Below are positions 32,437-46,270 of a stretch of DNA of 64,000 bases, piece after piece; within the stretch, counting starts at the first letter, position 1, and the number at the start of each line of letters is the position of its first letter. The position numbers and the translations under genes were made by a program. The notes under the pieces are model-generated. The model worked only from the letters and a program-made list of their open reading frames with translations. It was not told the origin of the DNA and did not search any database. The stretch spans positions 2,912,828-2,976,827 of the forward strand of contig RPFO01000079.1 of the NCBI GenBank assembly GCA_009746045.1, written 5' to 3'. Origin of the DNA: Mesostigma viride (taxonomy: Eukaryota > Streptophyta > Mesostigmatophyceae > Mesostigmatales > Mesostigmataceae).

Positions 32437-32721
32437 GAGTGCATGCATGTAGTAAAGAAACAGAGGCATTCCAAGGGATACACAGGGCACTTTGAGTGCA
32501 TGCATGTAGTAAAGAAACAGAGGCATTCCAAGGGGTACACGGGGCACTTTGAGTGCATGCATGCAGTAAAGAAACAGGGGCATTCCAAGGGATACACGGG
32601 GCACTTTGAGTGCATGCATGTAGTAAAGAAACAGAGGCATTCCAAGGGATACACGGGGCACTTTGAGTGCATGCATGTAGTAAAGAAACAGAGGCATTCC
32701 AAGGGATACACGGGGCACTTA
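32437..32721. repeat. 57-bp minisatellite, five copies
   Basis: Five tandem units starting GAGTGCATGCATG and ending GGGCACTT, nearly identical. Because 57 is divisible by three, several frames stay open over it. It directly follows the AACTG array. Confidence 0.95.
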
Positions 32722-33505
32722 TCGGTGAATACGCCTCGACGGTACGTGTTTTGTATTGAACATGACGCGTAAGAAGAAGTGTGGCATGGGCCAGAGCCGG
32801 TTTGCTAAGAAGGAACATGCGGCAGACACACAGCCTAGCCAAGAATGCAATCGGTACGGGGCATTGAGCCTGAGAACGACGGCTTAAACTCAGTTTGAGT
32901 GTAGTTGATGAGATTCACGCGAAACAAATAAGATTTGAGCGGGTGAGTATACGACAATTTACGTACCGTCCATGCCCTTGAGAGACTTTTAAATGCCGAG
33001 CTGATATTACGAAGGTTTGGAGTCTTGGTTTTTCGCTCTCATCGCCGGCTGATCAGGATACCGGGCATTCGTTTGATCAGCTATCATCTTCAACCTATCT
33101 CAATGGTTGTAGCCTCGTCCATGACCTATTATTGCCTGCTTGCCAATTACGTACACTGCATACGTTGCGCCTGCGTCCCATAGTCTGCTTTGCATTACCA
33201 TTGCCGAAATTCTCGCTCCTAGCTCGTTATTCGCTCCAGTGTATAGCAGGTTTAAACCATTAACCCGCACCCCTTTCCTTTGCCATACGTGAGCATCCAG
33301 GCAAAACATGAATATGAACGATCATAAATCGGTCGCAAAAGACTGGACAAGCCGCCTTTGTGTACACATTAGCCAGCCCTCGGTATTCCCGTCATCCTTT
33401 ACCCAACGCATCCAGCACATGGCCATTTTCGTGTGCTCGATATACCGCGCTGGAATTATTGCCGCCCGCTTGCATGTGCGCGGGTAATTTGACCGCCAAT
33501 AATCT
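32722..33505. other. No gene recognised
   Basis: Mixed-composition intergenic DNA with only short ORFs. Confidence 0.5.
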
Positions 33506-33870
33506 GGCGGAGCCAATTTTCGGAAGAACCGTTAGGTTCGCCAGAATTGGCGAAGCTTATAAGGCCGTACACGTGAGAAAACATAGGAATAGGGGATGAA
33601 AATCCGTCAATCCATCCATCCATACATACATACATCCACCGAATTTGTCCCGAATTTGCAAGCATAAGGGTGAGGTTCTTCCGAAAATTGGCTCCGCCGT
33701 AGAGTTTCAACGGGCAAGTTGCAAACACGCACGTTACTTGATTATAAGAGCTTTTGACAGATCTGAAAAGTTAGGGCCCGAAAAATACAGATGGCTAGGC
33801 GTATATGCAGATCTGTTTTTTTATTCCAGATCTGTACGTAAACTCCGACGTAATGCCCTTACGTCTTCGA
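33506..33870 (+). repeat. Fold-back element with 25-bp inverted ends plus flanking module (copy 1)
   Basis: 33506-33698 begins GGCGGAGCCAATTTTCGG and ends with the exact complement, 25 bp on each side. It is followed by about 50 bp (GTAGAGTTTCAACGGGC...) and a 118-bp module containing three ACAGATCTG or CAGATCTG motifs and GTACGTAAACTCCGACG. A second copy lies at 37136-37512 with the 118-bp module inverted and on the other side. Confidence 0.8.
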
Positions 33871-35220
33871 GACTCGTCCCGGGCCATGCATGCGGGCGGT
33901 GCGGCACAAATACCTGAAAATTAGCCAAAATTAGTCAGCCATGGTTTTAAAAGTAAGCTAGTGGAATTTTAAGGCATGGTAAAACCAGTCCTGAAAAGCT
34001 AGCAGCCCAGTTTTATCGCGTGTAGATTGTTTGCTTTCTCGACATTTTGTTCGGACGCGAGTGCATTATCACGGGAAGCATTACGATTGGTAGGCAACGA
34101 TGTCGACGTACGTGAAGCCTCTGCTCTATGACGGGAAGGCATCTGGCGTTGCTGCAACTGGAATCAGGCCAGTGCCATGTTCGGCACCGTGCACGCGGAA
34201 ATAAGGCGCCGTCACGTTAGATAGCACTGCTGAGGACGAGCTGCGCCTGCCTGCCCATAGTTACCGAGTTTTTCTCGCATCGCACTGCATTATTGCTGGC
34301 CAGACTTTGCTGCCTTTATGCCCGACAGATTGGTTCACGAACCGTTTTAATTTGCTGCGTGCGTGGCTCCTGCCCTTCCATGGCAATGTTTGCAATTTCG
34401 CACTTTTTCGTTGTGATTGTTGGCACATACTACATAGCCATGCACATGACATACTGCATGAAGGTCGCAAAGTTAGGTATAGTTTCTGCTTGTAAATCCT
34501 GACGTTATTGCTTCACACACGCTTCCTTGCAATGAAGGCCCTGGCCGAAGCTCGTTGCTTGCCAAAGCCTTCCTGTGTTGAACAGCGGTTCTCAGTGGGC
34601 ACATGAAAGAGACGTTGCCAGGCATTGTAAGATTTCCAACCACACGCTTGTCCTGTAACCATGCAATTCATTCCATTTGCGTTATGAAGCTGGCAGCTTG
34701 TGAGCCTGCAACCATTAATTGCAGTTTGGCACATGTTACAACAAGTAGGCTCCTTGAATTTAGGCTGCTTTCTCGCTTATTTTTGCTGATGCTACAGGCA
34801 ACTTTGGACTTTACACGAACTTGAGTCCCACCCGCATCCAGCCCCCCCAATCATCCATCCACTCCGTCCCTACCCACCCAATTATACCACCGTCTTCCCG
34901 CCCACTCTTGAACTAATCAGCCCAACCCCCCAGCCCAAGACACAGGCAAATGCCCATGTAGCCACCCATGTGCGCGTGCAAAGAGACACTCAACTAGCTA
35001 GGCTGCATATACGTGCCATGGGGGCATAATAGGTGCATGGGCGCAGGTGCACATGCAGGCCCGCAGGCATGCACACAAGCAGGCAGACAGGCTGACAGAT
35101 GGGTGGGCAGTAGGCGGGTGGCAGACATGCAGGCGGGCAGGCGGGAGGATGGGCAGAACGTTGGGTGGACAGGCGAGTAAGAAGGTCGTTGGGTCCAAGC
35201 AACCAGTTTATTGGTGATGG
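33871..35220. other. No gene recognised
   Basis: Short ORFs only. 34850-35170 is C-rich, then G/C-rich with repeated GCAGGC and GGCAG units. Confidence 0.45.
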
Positions 35221-35391
35221 ATTAATGTATGTGGCGCATGTGTGCAAGTCTGCCTGTGTTTGTGTGGGATTGTATGCATGTGCACGTGTGCTCGTGGGTG
35301 TGTGCACATTTGTGTGCATGTGTGTTCTGACGACGATGTGTGTGTTAGTGTGTGCGCATGTGTTAGCGTGCATGTGCGCACGTGGGTGTGT

Positions 35392-36000
35392 GCATGTGTG
35401 CATGTGTGCATGTGTGCATGTGTGCGTGTGTGCGTGTGTGCATGTGTGCGTGTGTGCGTGTGTGCGTGTGTGCGTGTGTGCGTGTGTGCGTGTGTGCGTG
35501 TGTGCGTGTGTGCGTGTGTGCGTGTGTGCGTGTGTGCGTGTGTGCGTGTGTGCGTGTGTGCATGTGTGCGTGTGTGCGTGTGTGCGTGTGTGCGTGTGTG
35601 CGTGTGTGCGTGTGTGCGTGTGTGCGTGTGTGCGTGTGTGCGTGTGTGCGTGTGTGCGTGTGTGCGTGTGTGCGTGTGTGCGTGTGTGCGTGTGTGCGTG
35701 TGTGCGTGTGTGCGTGTGTGCGTGTGTGCGTGTGTGCGTGTGTGCGTGTGTGCGTGTGTGCGTGTGTGCGTGTGTGCGTGTGTGCGTGTGTGCGTGTGTG
35801 CGTGTGTGCGTGTGTGCGTGTGTGCGTGTGTGCGTGTGTGCATGTGTGCATGTGTGCATGTGTGCGTGTGTGCATGTGTGTATGTGTGCATGTGTGTATG
35901 CGTGCGTGTGTGCATGTGTGTGTGTGTGCGTGTGTGCATGCGTGCATGTGTGCATGCGTGCATGTGTGCATGTGTGCATGTGTGTATGTGTGTGCGTGTG
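35392..36000. repeat. (TGTGTGCG)n octamer array
   Basis: About 60 units of TGTGTGCG with scattered CG-to-CA changes, more variable at both ends (TGTGTGCA). An octamer is not a multiple of three, so the His/Thr and Cys/Val ORFs on both strands are artefacts. Confidence 0.96.
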
Positions 36001-36119
36001 TGCATGTGTGTGTGAACATTTGTGTGCATGTGTAGTATGTGGGCGTGTGTGTGTGAACATTTGTGTGCATGTGCAGTATGTGGGCGTGTGTGTGTGTGCA
36101 TGTGTGTGTGCTGGGGGGT

Positions 36120-37135
36120 AGGATGGATAGGGAAAACAAAGAGTGAAAAATGCAAGGTGTGGGGGAGTTCAATGTTTCACCTCGCGGCAAAAGTCATTGT
36201 GCCTGCCGCGTGTATTGACAAGCAGCTGTGGGCACGGTTGCAGCAAGTGAGTACACGCCAAGGGCCTAGACGGTTCATGCACTAGCACACAGCCAATGGG
36301 ACGAAACATCTGCACATATAACTTGGGTTCATCAATTCTGCACATTACCGGCTTGGGTTCATCAACTGAATTCTGCACCTTACACTTGCATGGCTCATGG
36401 TTTCAATCGCTGCTCAATTGACAGAAAATGCACAGGCCATCAACATTCAGATATGTTAATCCTGAAAAGTGACCTTCCACACCAGGAGAATGAAGGTCGA
36501 TGCTGCTTTGACGCATGAGCCTAATCCACGTGCTCTCGGAGGTCTCCACCTCGGCAGGAGCACCTGCAGGCGTCGTGGCTCGCTTACCTCAAGCAATATG
36601 CGCATGCTGAAAGCTACCGGGGTCTATGCAGAGTTACATTATCGGCCCGGACAAAGCACATCTTTCTCGGCAACGAAGCTCTGAGCAGCGCTATATTGTC
36701 GTGGCCGGACTTCAATGTCGCCATTAAAATGTCAAAAGCTGTTTGATTCGTCCAAGGAAAATGCGTGCATGGTAGACAGATAATAAGATGCCCGGGCGTA
36801 TAGACATGACAAGCAACTGCTTAGATGGCGCTCCTCGCGTTTTCCCTCGACTCAGTTCGTAATGGCGCCTAATCCAATGCAGCAAATGCACATGGGTGTG
36901 ACCAGAATACAGAGCCTAGTGCACGCGGCATTATTGTTTGGTCTGTCGCACAATTGCTGTTGTGTTTGCAATTATTCTGCTCGCTAAGATGCAGGATTAA
37001 CTTCGGCTTGATTTCTTAATTACCCTCGTGTGCAGGTCATACGGCTGACATTCCTCTAGCTTTCGTACAGTAGCCATGGCTGAATTTTGCTTCCAGGTAC
37101 TGAACAAGTGAACACGGCCTGCACCTCGACCCCCG
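36120..37135. other. No gene recognised
   Basis: Intergenic DNA. CTTGGGTTCATCAA is repeated twice in tandem near 36320-36366. Confidence 0.45.
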
Positions 37136-37512
37136 AAGACGTAAAGGCATTACGTCGGAGTTTACGTACAGATCTGGAATAAAAAAACAGATCTGCATAT
37201 ACGCCTAGCCATCTGTATTTTTCGGGCCCTAACTTTACAGATCTGTCAAAAGCCCTAATCAGGCGGAGCCAATTTTCGGAAGAACCGTCAGGTTCGCCAG
37301 AATTGGCGAAGCTTATAAGGCCGTACACGTGAGAAAACATAGGAATAGGGGATGAAAATCCGTCAATCCATCCATACATACATCCATCCATACATACATC
37401 CACCGAATTTGTCCCGAATTTGCAAGCATAAGGGTGAGGTTCTTCCGAAAATTGGCTCCGCCGTAGAGTTTCAACGGGCAAGTTGCAAACACGCACGTTA
37501 CTTGATTATAAT
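37136..37512 (+). repeat. Fold-back element (copy 2), flanking module inverted
   Basis: 37262-37462 has the same 25-bp inverted ends as 33506-33698 and is nearly identical inside apart from a small length difference in the CATC/CATA tract. The 118-bp CAGATCTG module lies to the left (37136-37253) in inverted orientation, whereas in copy 1 it lies to the right. Confidence 0.8.
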
Positions 37513-38041
37513 CCTCGGAATTGCCCGGAGGAGTTGCCGCCAAATTGCCTGGACACATCATCCCATTTCGTCCCGCCAAGGCGCCAACACTACTGTTAAA
37601 CATGAGATACTGTACGGAGGTCAGTAGTGGAATCGGTGAACGAATAACGACACGACACGTAGTAACTTGGTAAATTCGGGGTCTGTTGGCAGCATAAATG
37701 CTAATGTTGCGATAGTGTAGCAGGCTTTACTGTAAGATACATACATACTGTAGCAGTGACATGTAGCAGTGGTGTGGTTGCAAGTAGCCAATGGATGGCT
37801 GCTCAGGTTCTTCCATTATCTTGTGCACCCGGGAAACAGTCGAGACAAACGACGTTCGTCCAGGAGGTTTCGTCCTGGACGTGCACAGTGCTAGCCGTGC
37901 TCGCGCGTGGTGTTTTACAGCGATCATCATTTTTGGCCGTGCCTAGTGACTTCTTATCCTGCTCACACGTGCATAGGGACCTCTTACTCTGCCGAGGTCT
38001 GAACAACTTGAATTGCGGGCTGCTGACATTACAGGTTCAAT

Positions 38042-41000
38042 ATGGCGACTTGCTTAGCGACTCCATTTCCGCAGGGCTTCGCAGTGCTTAATAATCAACC
38101 TGTTAGAAAGAATGCCTTGGTAGGGCAACCTCACAGCGTGGAGGAGAAGCTTCGCCTGTCAAAATGTGCTGGATCCGCGTTCCCCGGTATGCGCAAATAA
38201 AATCAGTCGCGCATTTTGGCCTTATCCCTTTATCCGGATAAGTTGGAAAGTCACGTGCTGCGTTTGTGAATGGCATAGCTTAATACGATGTGGCTTTTGC
38301 GAGTTTGAACGAAATAATAGTCTGCTTGTTGTGTTTTTAGGTATATCCAATAGAATGCTATTCCACTATTTTGCGATTATGCCTATTGACTTAAATGAAT
38401 GCTTCTTGCATCCGACTTACGTTACGTGGTATGGATACCCTTTTTCCTTGCTGGGCCCGTTGCAGCGAAGAGAGTGCATGCGGTAACGGCCGAGCAGCAG
38501 CGGCCAGAGAGCCAGCGTCCACGCGAGGATGGCATGGATAGAAGGGCATTCCTCTCCGCCGCTGTCAGTTTTGCGGGCAGCGCCTGGGCAGGGGCGGCTT
38601 TTGGAGCGGCCGCGCCGGTCGACAACAGTGACATTCTGTACGAAGAGAACTTGAGGATCCAACGGCTCAACGGCGCCCCAGATAACTTCCCTGCGTTTAT
38701 CCGACAAGGTAACCCATTCTTGCAGGATGCTGCATTTTATGATGGCCTATCTTTGATGTTTTGGGTGAACGGTCTTCAGCGCTGGAAACTGCGTCTGATG
38801 GCAGAAAGACGGACCCAAATGCTGCGATTAACGAGCATATCGATGCTGGCACAGCCTTTTGCCATTTGCATTGGAAGTTGTACAAGCAGCCTTGGCTGGC
38901 AGCCTTAGACGGGTTCGTGGCTATTGAGCAATCACAAAGCTGCAGCACCACTGCCGGACGCCTGGGTGCAAGCGATGCATAGTCCATGTAGCGCAGTCTA
39001 CTTGGCAATAGTGCAGCATCGTGAAAGACACTGGTCAGGCAAGCCGAACAGGACACACGGCTGGATTTGACTCCAGTAGATTCTCTGCCGGGCAATACCC
39101 CTGGCAATTCTTGGATTGTGGTGGCATTTTGGCTGTTGGCAGTAGCACCAGTCCCCTTTGTGATCCTTTTTTACAGGAGGTAGGGATGAGATGGGGCCAA
39201 GGTGAAGGAGAGTGCCTCGATATATTCCTCCGCTGCATCCTTGGACTTTTTTATTGATCATCCCCACCACTTCCTTCCCCATAAGATACTCATCCCCCAC
39301 TTTTGCCTTCTCAACCGAAACCGGTGCCTCACCATGCTTTACCACACGTGGCGCCTGCGATGGTTATGCGCGCGTTGCATCTGCCATTGTTGAACATCCG
39401 TGGTGTGTCATCTCTCTGTGTGGCGTGCGCCAGGTTTCAACGTCACGGTCCTCACCCCCCCTGGCTACACCACCACCCCCACGGGCCTCATGTACTATGA
39501 CTTTGAGGTCGGGACGGGAGAGGAGCCACAGGATGGCCAGGAGGTAAGCGTGGCTGGGACTGGGGGGGGCAGGTGTTACAGTTTTGTTACCAACAGTTTT
39601 ACTTACCGAGCGTATTAGCAGTAGAGCCTAGTAGTAGTATCGATTACAGGGTCATGACATATATCAATCAGTATAACCATAAGTTAACCGTGCTTCTCTT
39701 GCCCGCCGCATGGAGGCCTGCCTATGATACGTGTGCAACCAATCATGCGGTGAAGGATGCCCGGCACCGCGTCCACTGGGCTCTGTATGGCAGCTGGGCA
39801 CACACGCATATGAACACTCATGCACGTGCGCACATGCACATGCACGCACGCACGCACGCACCCGTACACATGCACATGCGCACGTACACACACATAGCTG
39901 CTATGTTTCTCGCTGGGGAGGCTAAGGGGTTGTGGCTGCCCCACCCCTTTGACCCCTACTCAAGCCCCCTATCTCATCATGCAATCACTTGCCTGCGTGC
40001 CTGCATTGAGAATGTATGCTACTTGATGCAAGGCCGCATTATTTTATTAGTTTCTTTGGGGGAGGGGCTACCTTGCCCCTGGCCCTCCTCCACCCAGGCC
40101 GTGTTTGACTGTATCGCCTACAGCAACACGTACTCACCCCCCTAGTCCAAGCCTTCCATCCCTTGGCTCTTGCCTTCCCGCCCCCCCCTCAGGTCGTGTT
40201 TGATTACATCGCCTACAACGAGAACGGCAAGCGGATTGACAGCACGTACAACAAGGGGCAGCCCGCGCAGACGCGGCTGGGCATCAGCGGCATGATCCCA
40301 GGTGCCTGCTCACCCATGGACGGTCCAGCGATCAACCACTAGCGATCGCGTGTCTCTGGCAATACCTGGACAGCAGGCCGAGCCTTGGTGCTGTGAGATG
40401 TTCTAGAAGTCCTATAAGCAAGCAGTTGTGAGTAAAGCGCCAAAAATAACCTGGCATGGAAGCGATGCGGCTGGAACCCGTTGGTGTTGTTCCTGTGTGC
40501 GCTGCTATGCTCTTCTTCCCGTGTCCGCGTCCTCTCCCCTTTCCTCCATTTTGTCTCTGCTCTGCTTGCAACGGCACGCTCGCCTCCTCCACACTACCTG
40601 ACCAGCCACAAAGTACCTGACCGTACCCCCGTGATTGCTGCATGGCGCGTTCCCTCCTGTCGGCCTGCCACGCACCTGCCAGGCTTTGAGGAGGGTCTGC
40701 GGGGCATGCGCGTGAATGGCAAGCGTAGGATCATCGTGCCCCCTGAGCTGGGACCACCGGTGAGTAGCCCAGCGCTACTCTATCAACGGCATGCTGTGGT
40801 TGGTTTTTTCCGTCGTGCGGCATGTGCATGGCAGGAGACTGCTGTTGTTCCTGGATTTATTTCACTGTCGAAAATAGAACTGGGGAGGGGTTGACCTTTC
40901 CGTTGCTCGTGGGTTCTGCCTTAAGCCCAGACTCGTGTAGATCAAACTGACACGGACATATCTGTTAATGTCCAACATGACCTGCGTCTGCTGTGCATGG

Positions 41001-41780
41001 GCCTTGTGCTATTTAGCCAGCCCAGCATGTCAAGGTTACAGAGTCTGTTACAGAGTCTGCATGCTGGTAGCGTCTCCCTTATGCATGCAGCATTCACTTT
41101 TGTTGGATGGTGTTAACTGTATCTCCCAGGCATCCACCCTGCTGACGGCACGTTTGTACTAGCTTCTCCTTAGTGCATATGGCATCCGTTGGAAACATTT
41201 GAGTGATGGTGCTCACCACTAGACACTCTGGCCTGCGCTGGTTGTCTCATTGACACATATTGTCCAATCTGTTTCCCCCGCATATTTACCCTGTGAAGTG
41301 TACCATGGTTCTTTGGCAATAAGGTCGTGAGGTCCTTGCTTGGTAATGTGCATGAACGCTGCTAACAATGTCAGGACCTCCCTATGTACTAGCAGCTTCG
41401 CTGTATCAGTTATTATCAATGAAAGTTGACTTGATTTTTCAGGCTGGGTGTGCACAAATGGCCAGGGGGTGCGAGGCACAGACAACCGTCCTTGGGGCTT
41501 GGCCACGTTGAACATTGGGGCTCTTCCCGGGCATCTGTGGTGTCTACGTAGTTCTCCGCGTAAAGAAACAGAACTAAAAATTACAGCCCATGCCTGGCTA
41601 ATTTTGTTTTTCTCTGACTTCTTTTGGTCAACACCTGTGCGTTATACTGTACAGGTCGGTCCGTCCACATTCTTTAGCGCCAAGCAGTACGAGATTTTTG
41701 ACATTTCGTTCTTGAAGCTGAGGAACTGCACACGCAAGTCCTTTGCCATGTTTTCTAATGTTGTTTGCGGGGATGACTGA
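38042..41780 (+). CDS. FKBP20-2: FKBP-type peptidyl-prolyl isomerase, thylakoid lumen, FKBP20-2 type
   Basis: Six exons with GT...AG junctions and matching phases: 38042-38186, 38466-38708, 39434-39543, 40193-40301, 40683-40759, 41655-41780; 269 residues. Exon 1 gives a Ser/Ala/Arg-type plastid transit peptide. Exon 2 has MDRRAFLSAAVSFAGSA...AFGAAA, a twin-arginine motif, hydrophobic core and Ala-x-Ala site, so transport into the lumen by the Tat route is likely. The FKBP domain follows (YYDFEVGTG, VFDYIAY, GFEEGLRGM, RRIIVPPELG, GPSTFFSAKQYEIFDISFL). The C-terminal cysteine pair (NC...VVC) matches plant FKBP20-2, where it is redox-active and the protein helps PSII supercomplex accumulation. 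FKBP domains often lose isomerase activity, so activity is not assured. Confidence 0.9.
40098..40145 (+). other. Duplicated pseudo-exon in FKBP20-2 intron 3
   Basis: After a good acceptor (CCACCCAG) the sequence GCCGTGTTTGACTGTATCGC copies the start of true exon 4 at 40193 (GTCGTGTTTGATTACATCGC), in the same phase, but reaches TAG after 15 codons (40143-40145). It is a tandem duplicate of the exon 4 splice region. Confidence 0.6.
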
Positions 41781-41900
41781 TTTGGGTCTGCTAGCAGGAG
41801 TGTTTCAGGAGCGTTAACACCATGCATTTTTTCTGCGACCATTTGTCATGAAAATGCTTGCCGTGAAAGTGTTTTGTCAATAATAGAAAATACGTATATG

Positions 41901-42235
41901 TGTTCAGCCCGTCTCACGGTTCGAGACTGAACAAGTCTCGAGTGCAGACACGTGTGTAGTACTCCTACACACAGATCTCGCATGATTTATCTAGTACCAA
42001 ATCCGAAAGGCTTGCATCACTCCCCGGAAAGGAGAACTTTTGCGGATGACTGTAGGTGTCAGTTGGCGATGCCTTAGGATCCGGAGACGTCCGTCCTATA
42101 GTCAGCAAAATTGGTGCGAGAGGTCCCCAGTTCGATTCCGGCCTGGATTCATTTGCAGATCGGGTTTTTCCGCGTTTTCCGCGGACCGGCACTGAACGCA
42201 AATGGTTTTCACCTTTGCGGCGTGCCAAATCAGAA
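41901..42235 (+). mobile_element. Structured tRNA-like SINE (copy A)
   Basis: About 335 bp with target duplication TACGTATAT (41891-41899 and 42236-42244). It contains a pol III B-box-like AGTTCGATTCC two-thirds of the way in, preceded by TAGTCAGCAAAATTGG as a possible A box. Internal hairpins include GTGTGTAG...CTACACAC. There is no poly-A tail. Confidence 0.7.
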
Positions 42236-42377
42236 TACGTATATTAATAATATAATTACTTACAGCAGAGTGAAATCACTCAAACCAAAGCAAACGCCCA
42301 GCTATAAACCTCTATACAGAGCCATGTCAAATCTCTATACTACGATAAGACCAATGGAAACTCCTAACGGGAGGAGT

Positions 42378-42730
42378 CTAATAGCCCTGCTGCACCGCAA
42401 AATCAGCCCGCGTACGGCGGAGCATGATGTCAGCCATGGCCCGAGTCAGCGCCACCGACAAGCGCTGACGCCAATATGACGTCCAGGTCCGCGCCGACCA
42501 TGAGGCCCGCTGGCCCTCCAGGTCCAGCCGGTCCTCCCGGAGCCGGCAACACTCCTTGAAGAAGGCGGAGGTCAGGGGCCCCATGGCCCCAAACTCCTCC
42601 AGGACAAAGGGCACCACACGATGGTGCCCGACGTCGCCATAGGCCATGCAGGAGCTTGGCCCGCTCCGCCCGGTCCGCCGTGTAACCTGCCGTGAGGGAG
42701 GCCCCAGCCACGTGGCTAAGAGCCAAGGGC
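42378..42730 (-). pseudogene. LINE C-terminal fragment, frameshifted
   Basis: Two overlapping minus-strand frames together read ...TADRAERAKLLH, then YGDVGHHRVVPFVLEEFGAMGP...WTSYWRQRLSVAL, a C-terminal pattern seen in non-LTR reverse-transcriptase polyproteins. The break lies near 42650. It lies between tRNA-like SINE copies A and B. Confidence 0.5.
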
Positions 42731-42839
42731 CGCGCCACCGATACGTATATAGTCAGGCTTGAGTTCATTAGGCCTGAACGTACAATACCAAGGATCGAGA
42801 CAACCAGCGCAGGTACAATATGCCGAATGTGATCATAAT

Positions 42840-43185
42840 CTGATCAGACACTCCGCAAAGGTGAAAACCTTTGCGTTCAGTGCCGGGCCGCGGAAAACGC
42901 GGAAAACGCGATCTGCAAATGAATCCGACCGGAATCGAACTGGGGACCTCTCGCACCAATTTTGCTGACTATAGGACGGACGTCTCCGGTTACCATGGCA
43001 TCGCCAACTTACACCTACAGTCATCCGCAAAAGTTCTCCTGTCCGGGGAGTGATGCAAGCCTTTCGGATTTGGTACTAGATAAATCACTCGAGATCTGTG
43101 TGTAGGAGTACTACACACGTGTCTGCACGCGAGACTTGTTCAGTCTCGCACCGTGAGACGGGCTGAACACGGCTGAATCCTTCAT
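42840..43185 (-). mobile_element. Structured tRNA-like SINE (copy B)
   Basis: 346 bp, with target duplication AATGTGATCATAAT (42826-42839 and 43186-43199). Nearly identical to copy C over most of its length. It has about 16 extra bases at its 5' end compared with A and C. The 3' end carries the hairpin CGCAAAGG...CCTTTGCG. Confidence 0.75.
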
Positions 43186-43199
43186 AATGTGATCATAAT

Positions 43200-44217
43200 A
43201 TTTGTAATGCCACGTGGATCAAATTTTTACTGTCGAGGCGGTTGCCGGCTACTAAGGTCGTGGCGCGTGATAACTACACAGGACTTCGACGTGATAGTCG
43301 AGATCATGGCTGCGCAACATACGAATGGGATCGCGCGTGTAATTCCTTCCTTCATGCATGACTGCGCAGATATCTCCCGAGATCACCGAGCGAACAGCCA
43401 CAATCGCCGCCCAACCTCGTGCTGGTTGGGCCAGCGATGACCTCTTGACTTGCTCCTGGGTGGACCTGCTGAAGAGCCAGCTAGGCCATCTCCACAAACC
43501 ACCGCCGCCATGCCACCAAGGACCAAGCTAGAGGAGCTGGAAGACGGCAAGCTTGCGTGTAACTGCATCGAACTGATTGTAAAGCAGTGTGGAAAGGAAA
43601 GCTTCGACTGCCGTGCGATTGGCCATATTTTTGAAAAAAAATATGATTGGTGAGAAAGCCAGAAGACGACCATCAATCTTGACATCCAAACATGATTCCA
43701 TAAGATGGCGATTGCTTAGATATAAGCCAGCCATAATTTCAATGCACAAGGATACACATTTCCATCACCATTCATCTTCATCATCCTGAACGACTCGAAA
43801 ACGCGGAAAAGATAACGGCAGGCTCGAGCTACCATGGTCCGGATTCTCCCGATTTCTGGCCTGCGCTGGTTGTCTCTTTGATATGGCGCACTTGTGCTAG
43901 GCTGTGCACAGGCAGTGCCATTGATCTGAGGATTTTGAGCTGCAAAAGATGTCCCATCAAACAGCTGGTCAACAGGCACGGGCATTCTACACGATGCCAT
44001 ACCAGTCATACTCAAACAAAACACCAGCTACAGAGCTGCCTTTGACCAACACAGTGTGACATGCTCGTGAATGGCGTTGCCACGAATGAACCTGCCGCTA
44101 CGGTTGCCTCTTGATAATAGGTATAGCAGGTCGAGCCCATCTGCATGCCTGGGCTGACCAAAGGCCAGCCCTGGAACATCTACAGCAGGATCCCCAGTGC
44201 CAGTTCCAGTAGGACGC
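43200..44217. other. Intergenic DNA with a 160-bp dispersed repeat
   Basis: 43718-43876 is a repeat also found at 52368-52520 (minus) and 53922-54076 (plus), ending in CCTGCGCTGGTTGTCTC. A short ORF at 43510-43650 (47 codons, Cys- and Lys-rich) is not recognised. Otherwise nothing. Confidence 0.6.

Positions 44218-46270
<2,053 letters not shown>

Noticed and set aside
30817..32718. 633-codon minus-strand ORF
   Set aside because: Encodes only the repeated pentapeptide of the AACTG array plus the 57-bp minisatellite; pentamer arrays without stops are open in all frames.
35392..36000. CRISPR-like array
   Set aside because: Octamer tandem without spacers, in a eukaryotic nuclear sequence. The other arrays (57 bp, 13 bp, 40 bp) also have no unique spacers.
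34990..36190. His/Thr-rich and Cys/Val-rich ORFs
   Set aside because: Products of the (TGTGTGCG)n array on both strands; not genes.
42118..42140. Functional tRNA gene in the tRNA-like repeat
   Set aside because: Only the T-arm/B-box-like part fits; no acceptor stem or anticodon arm could be folded around it.
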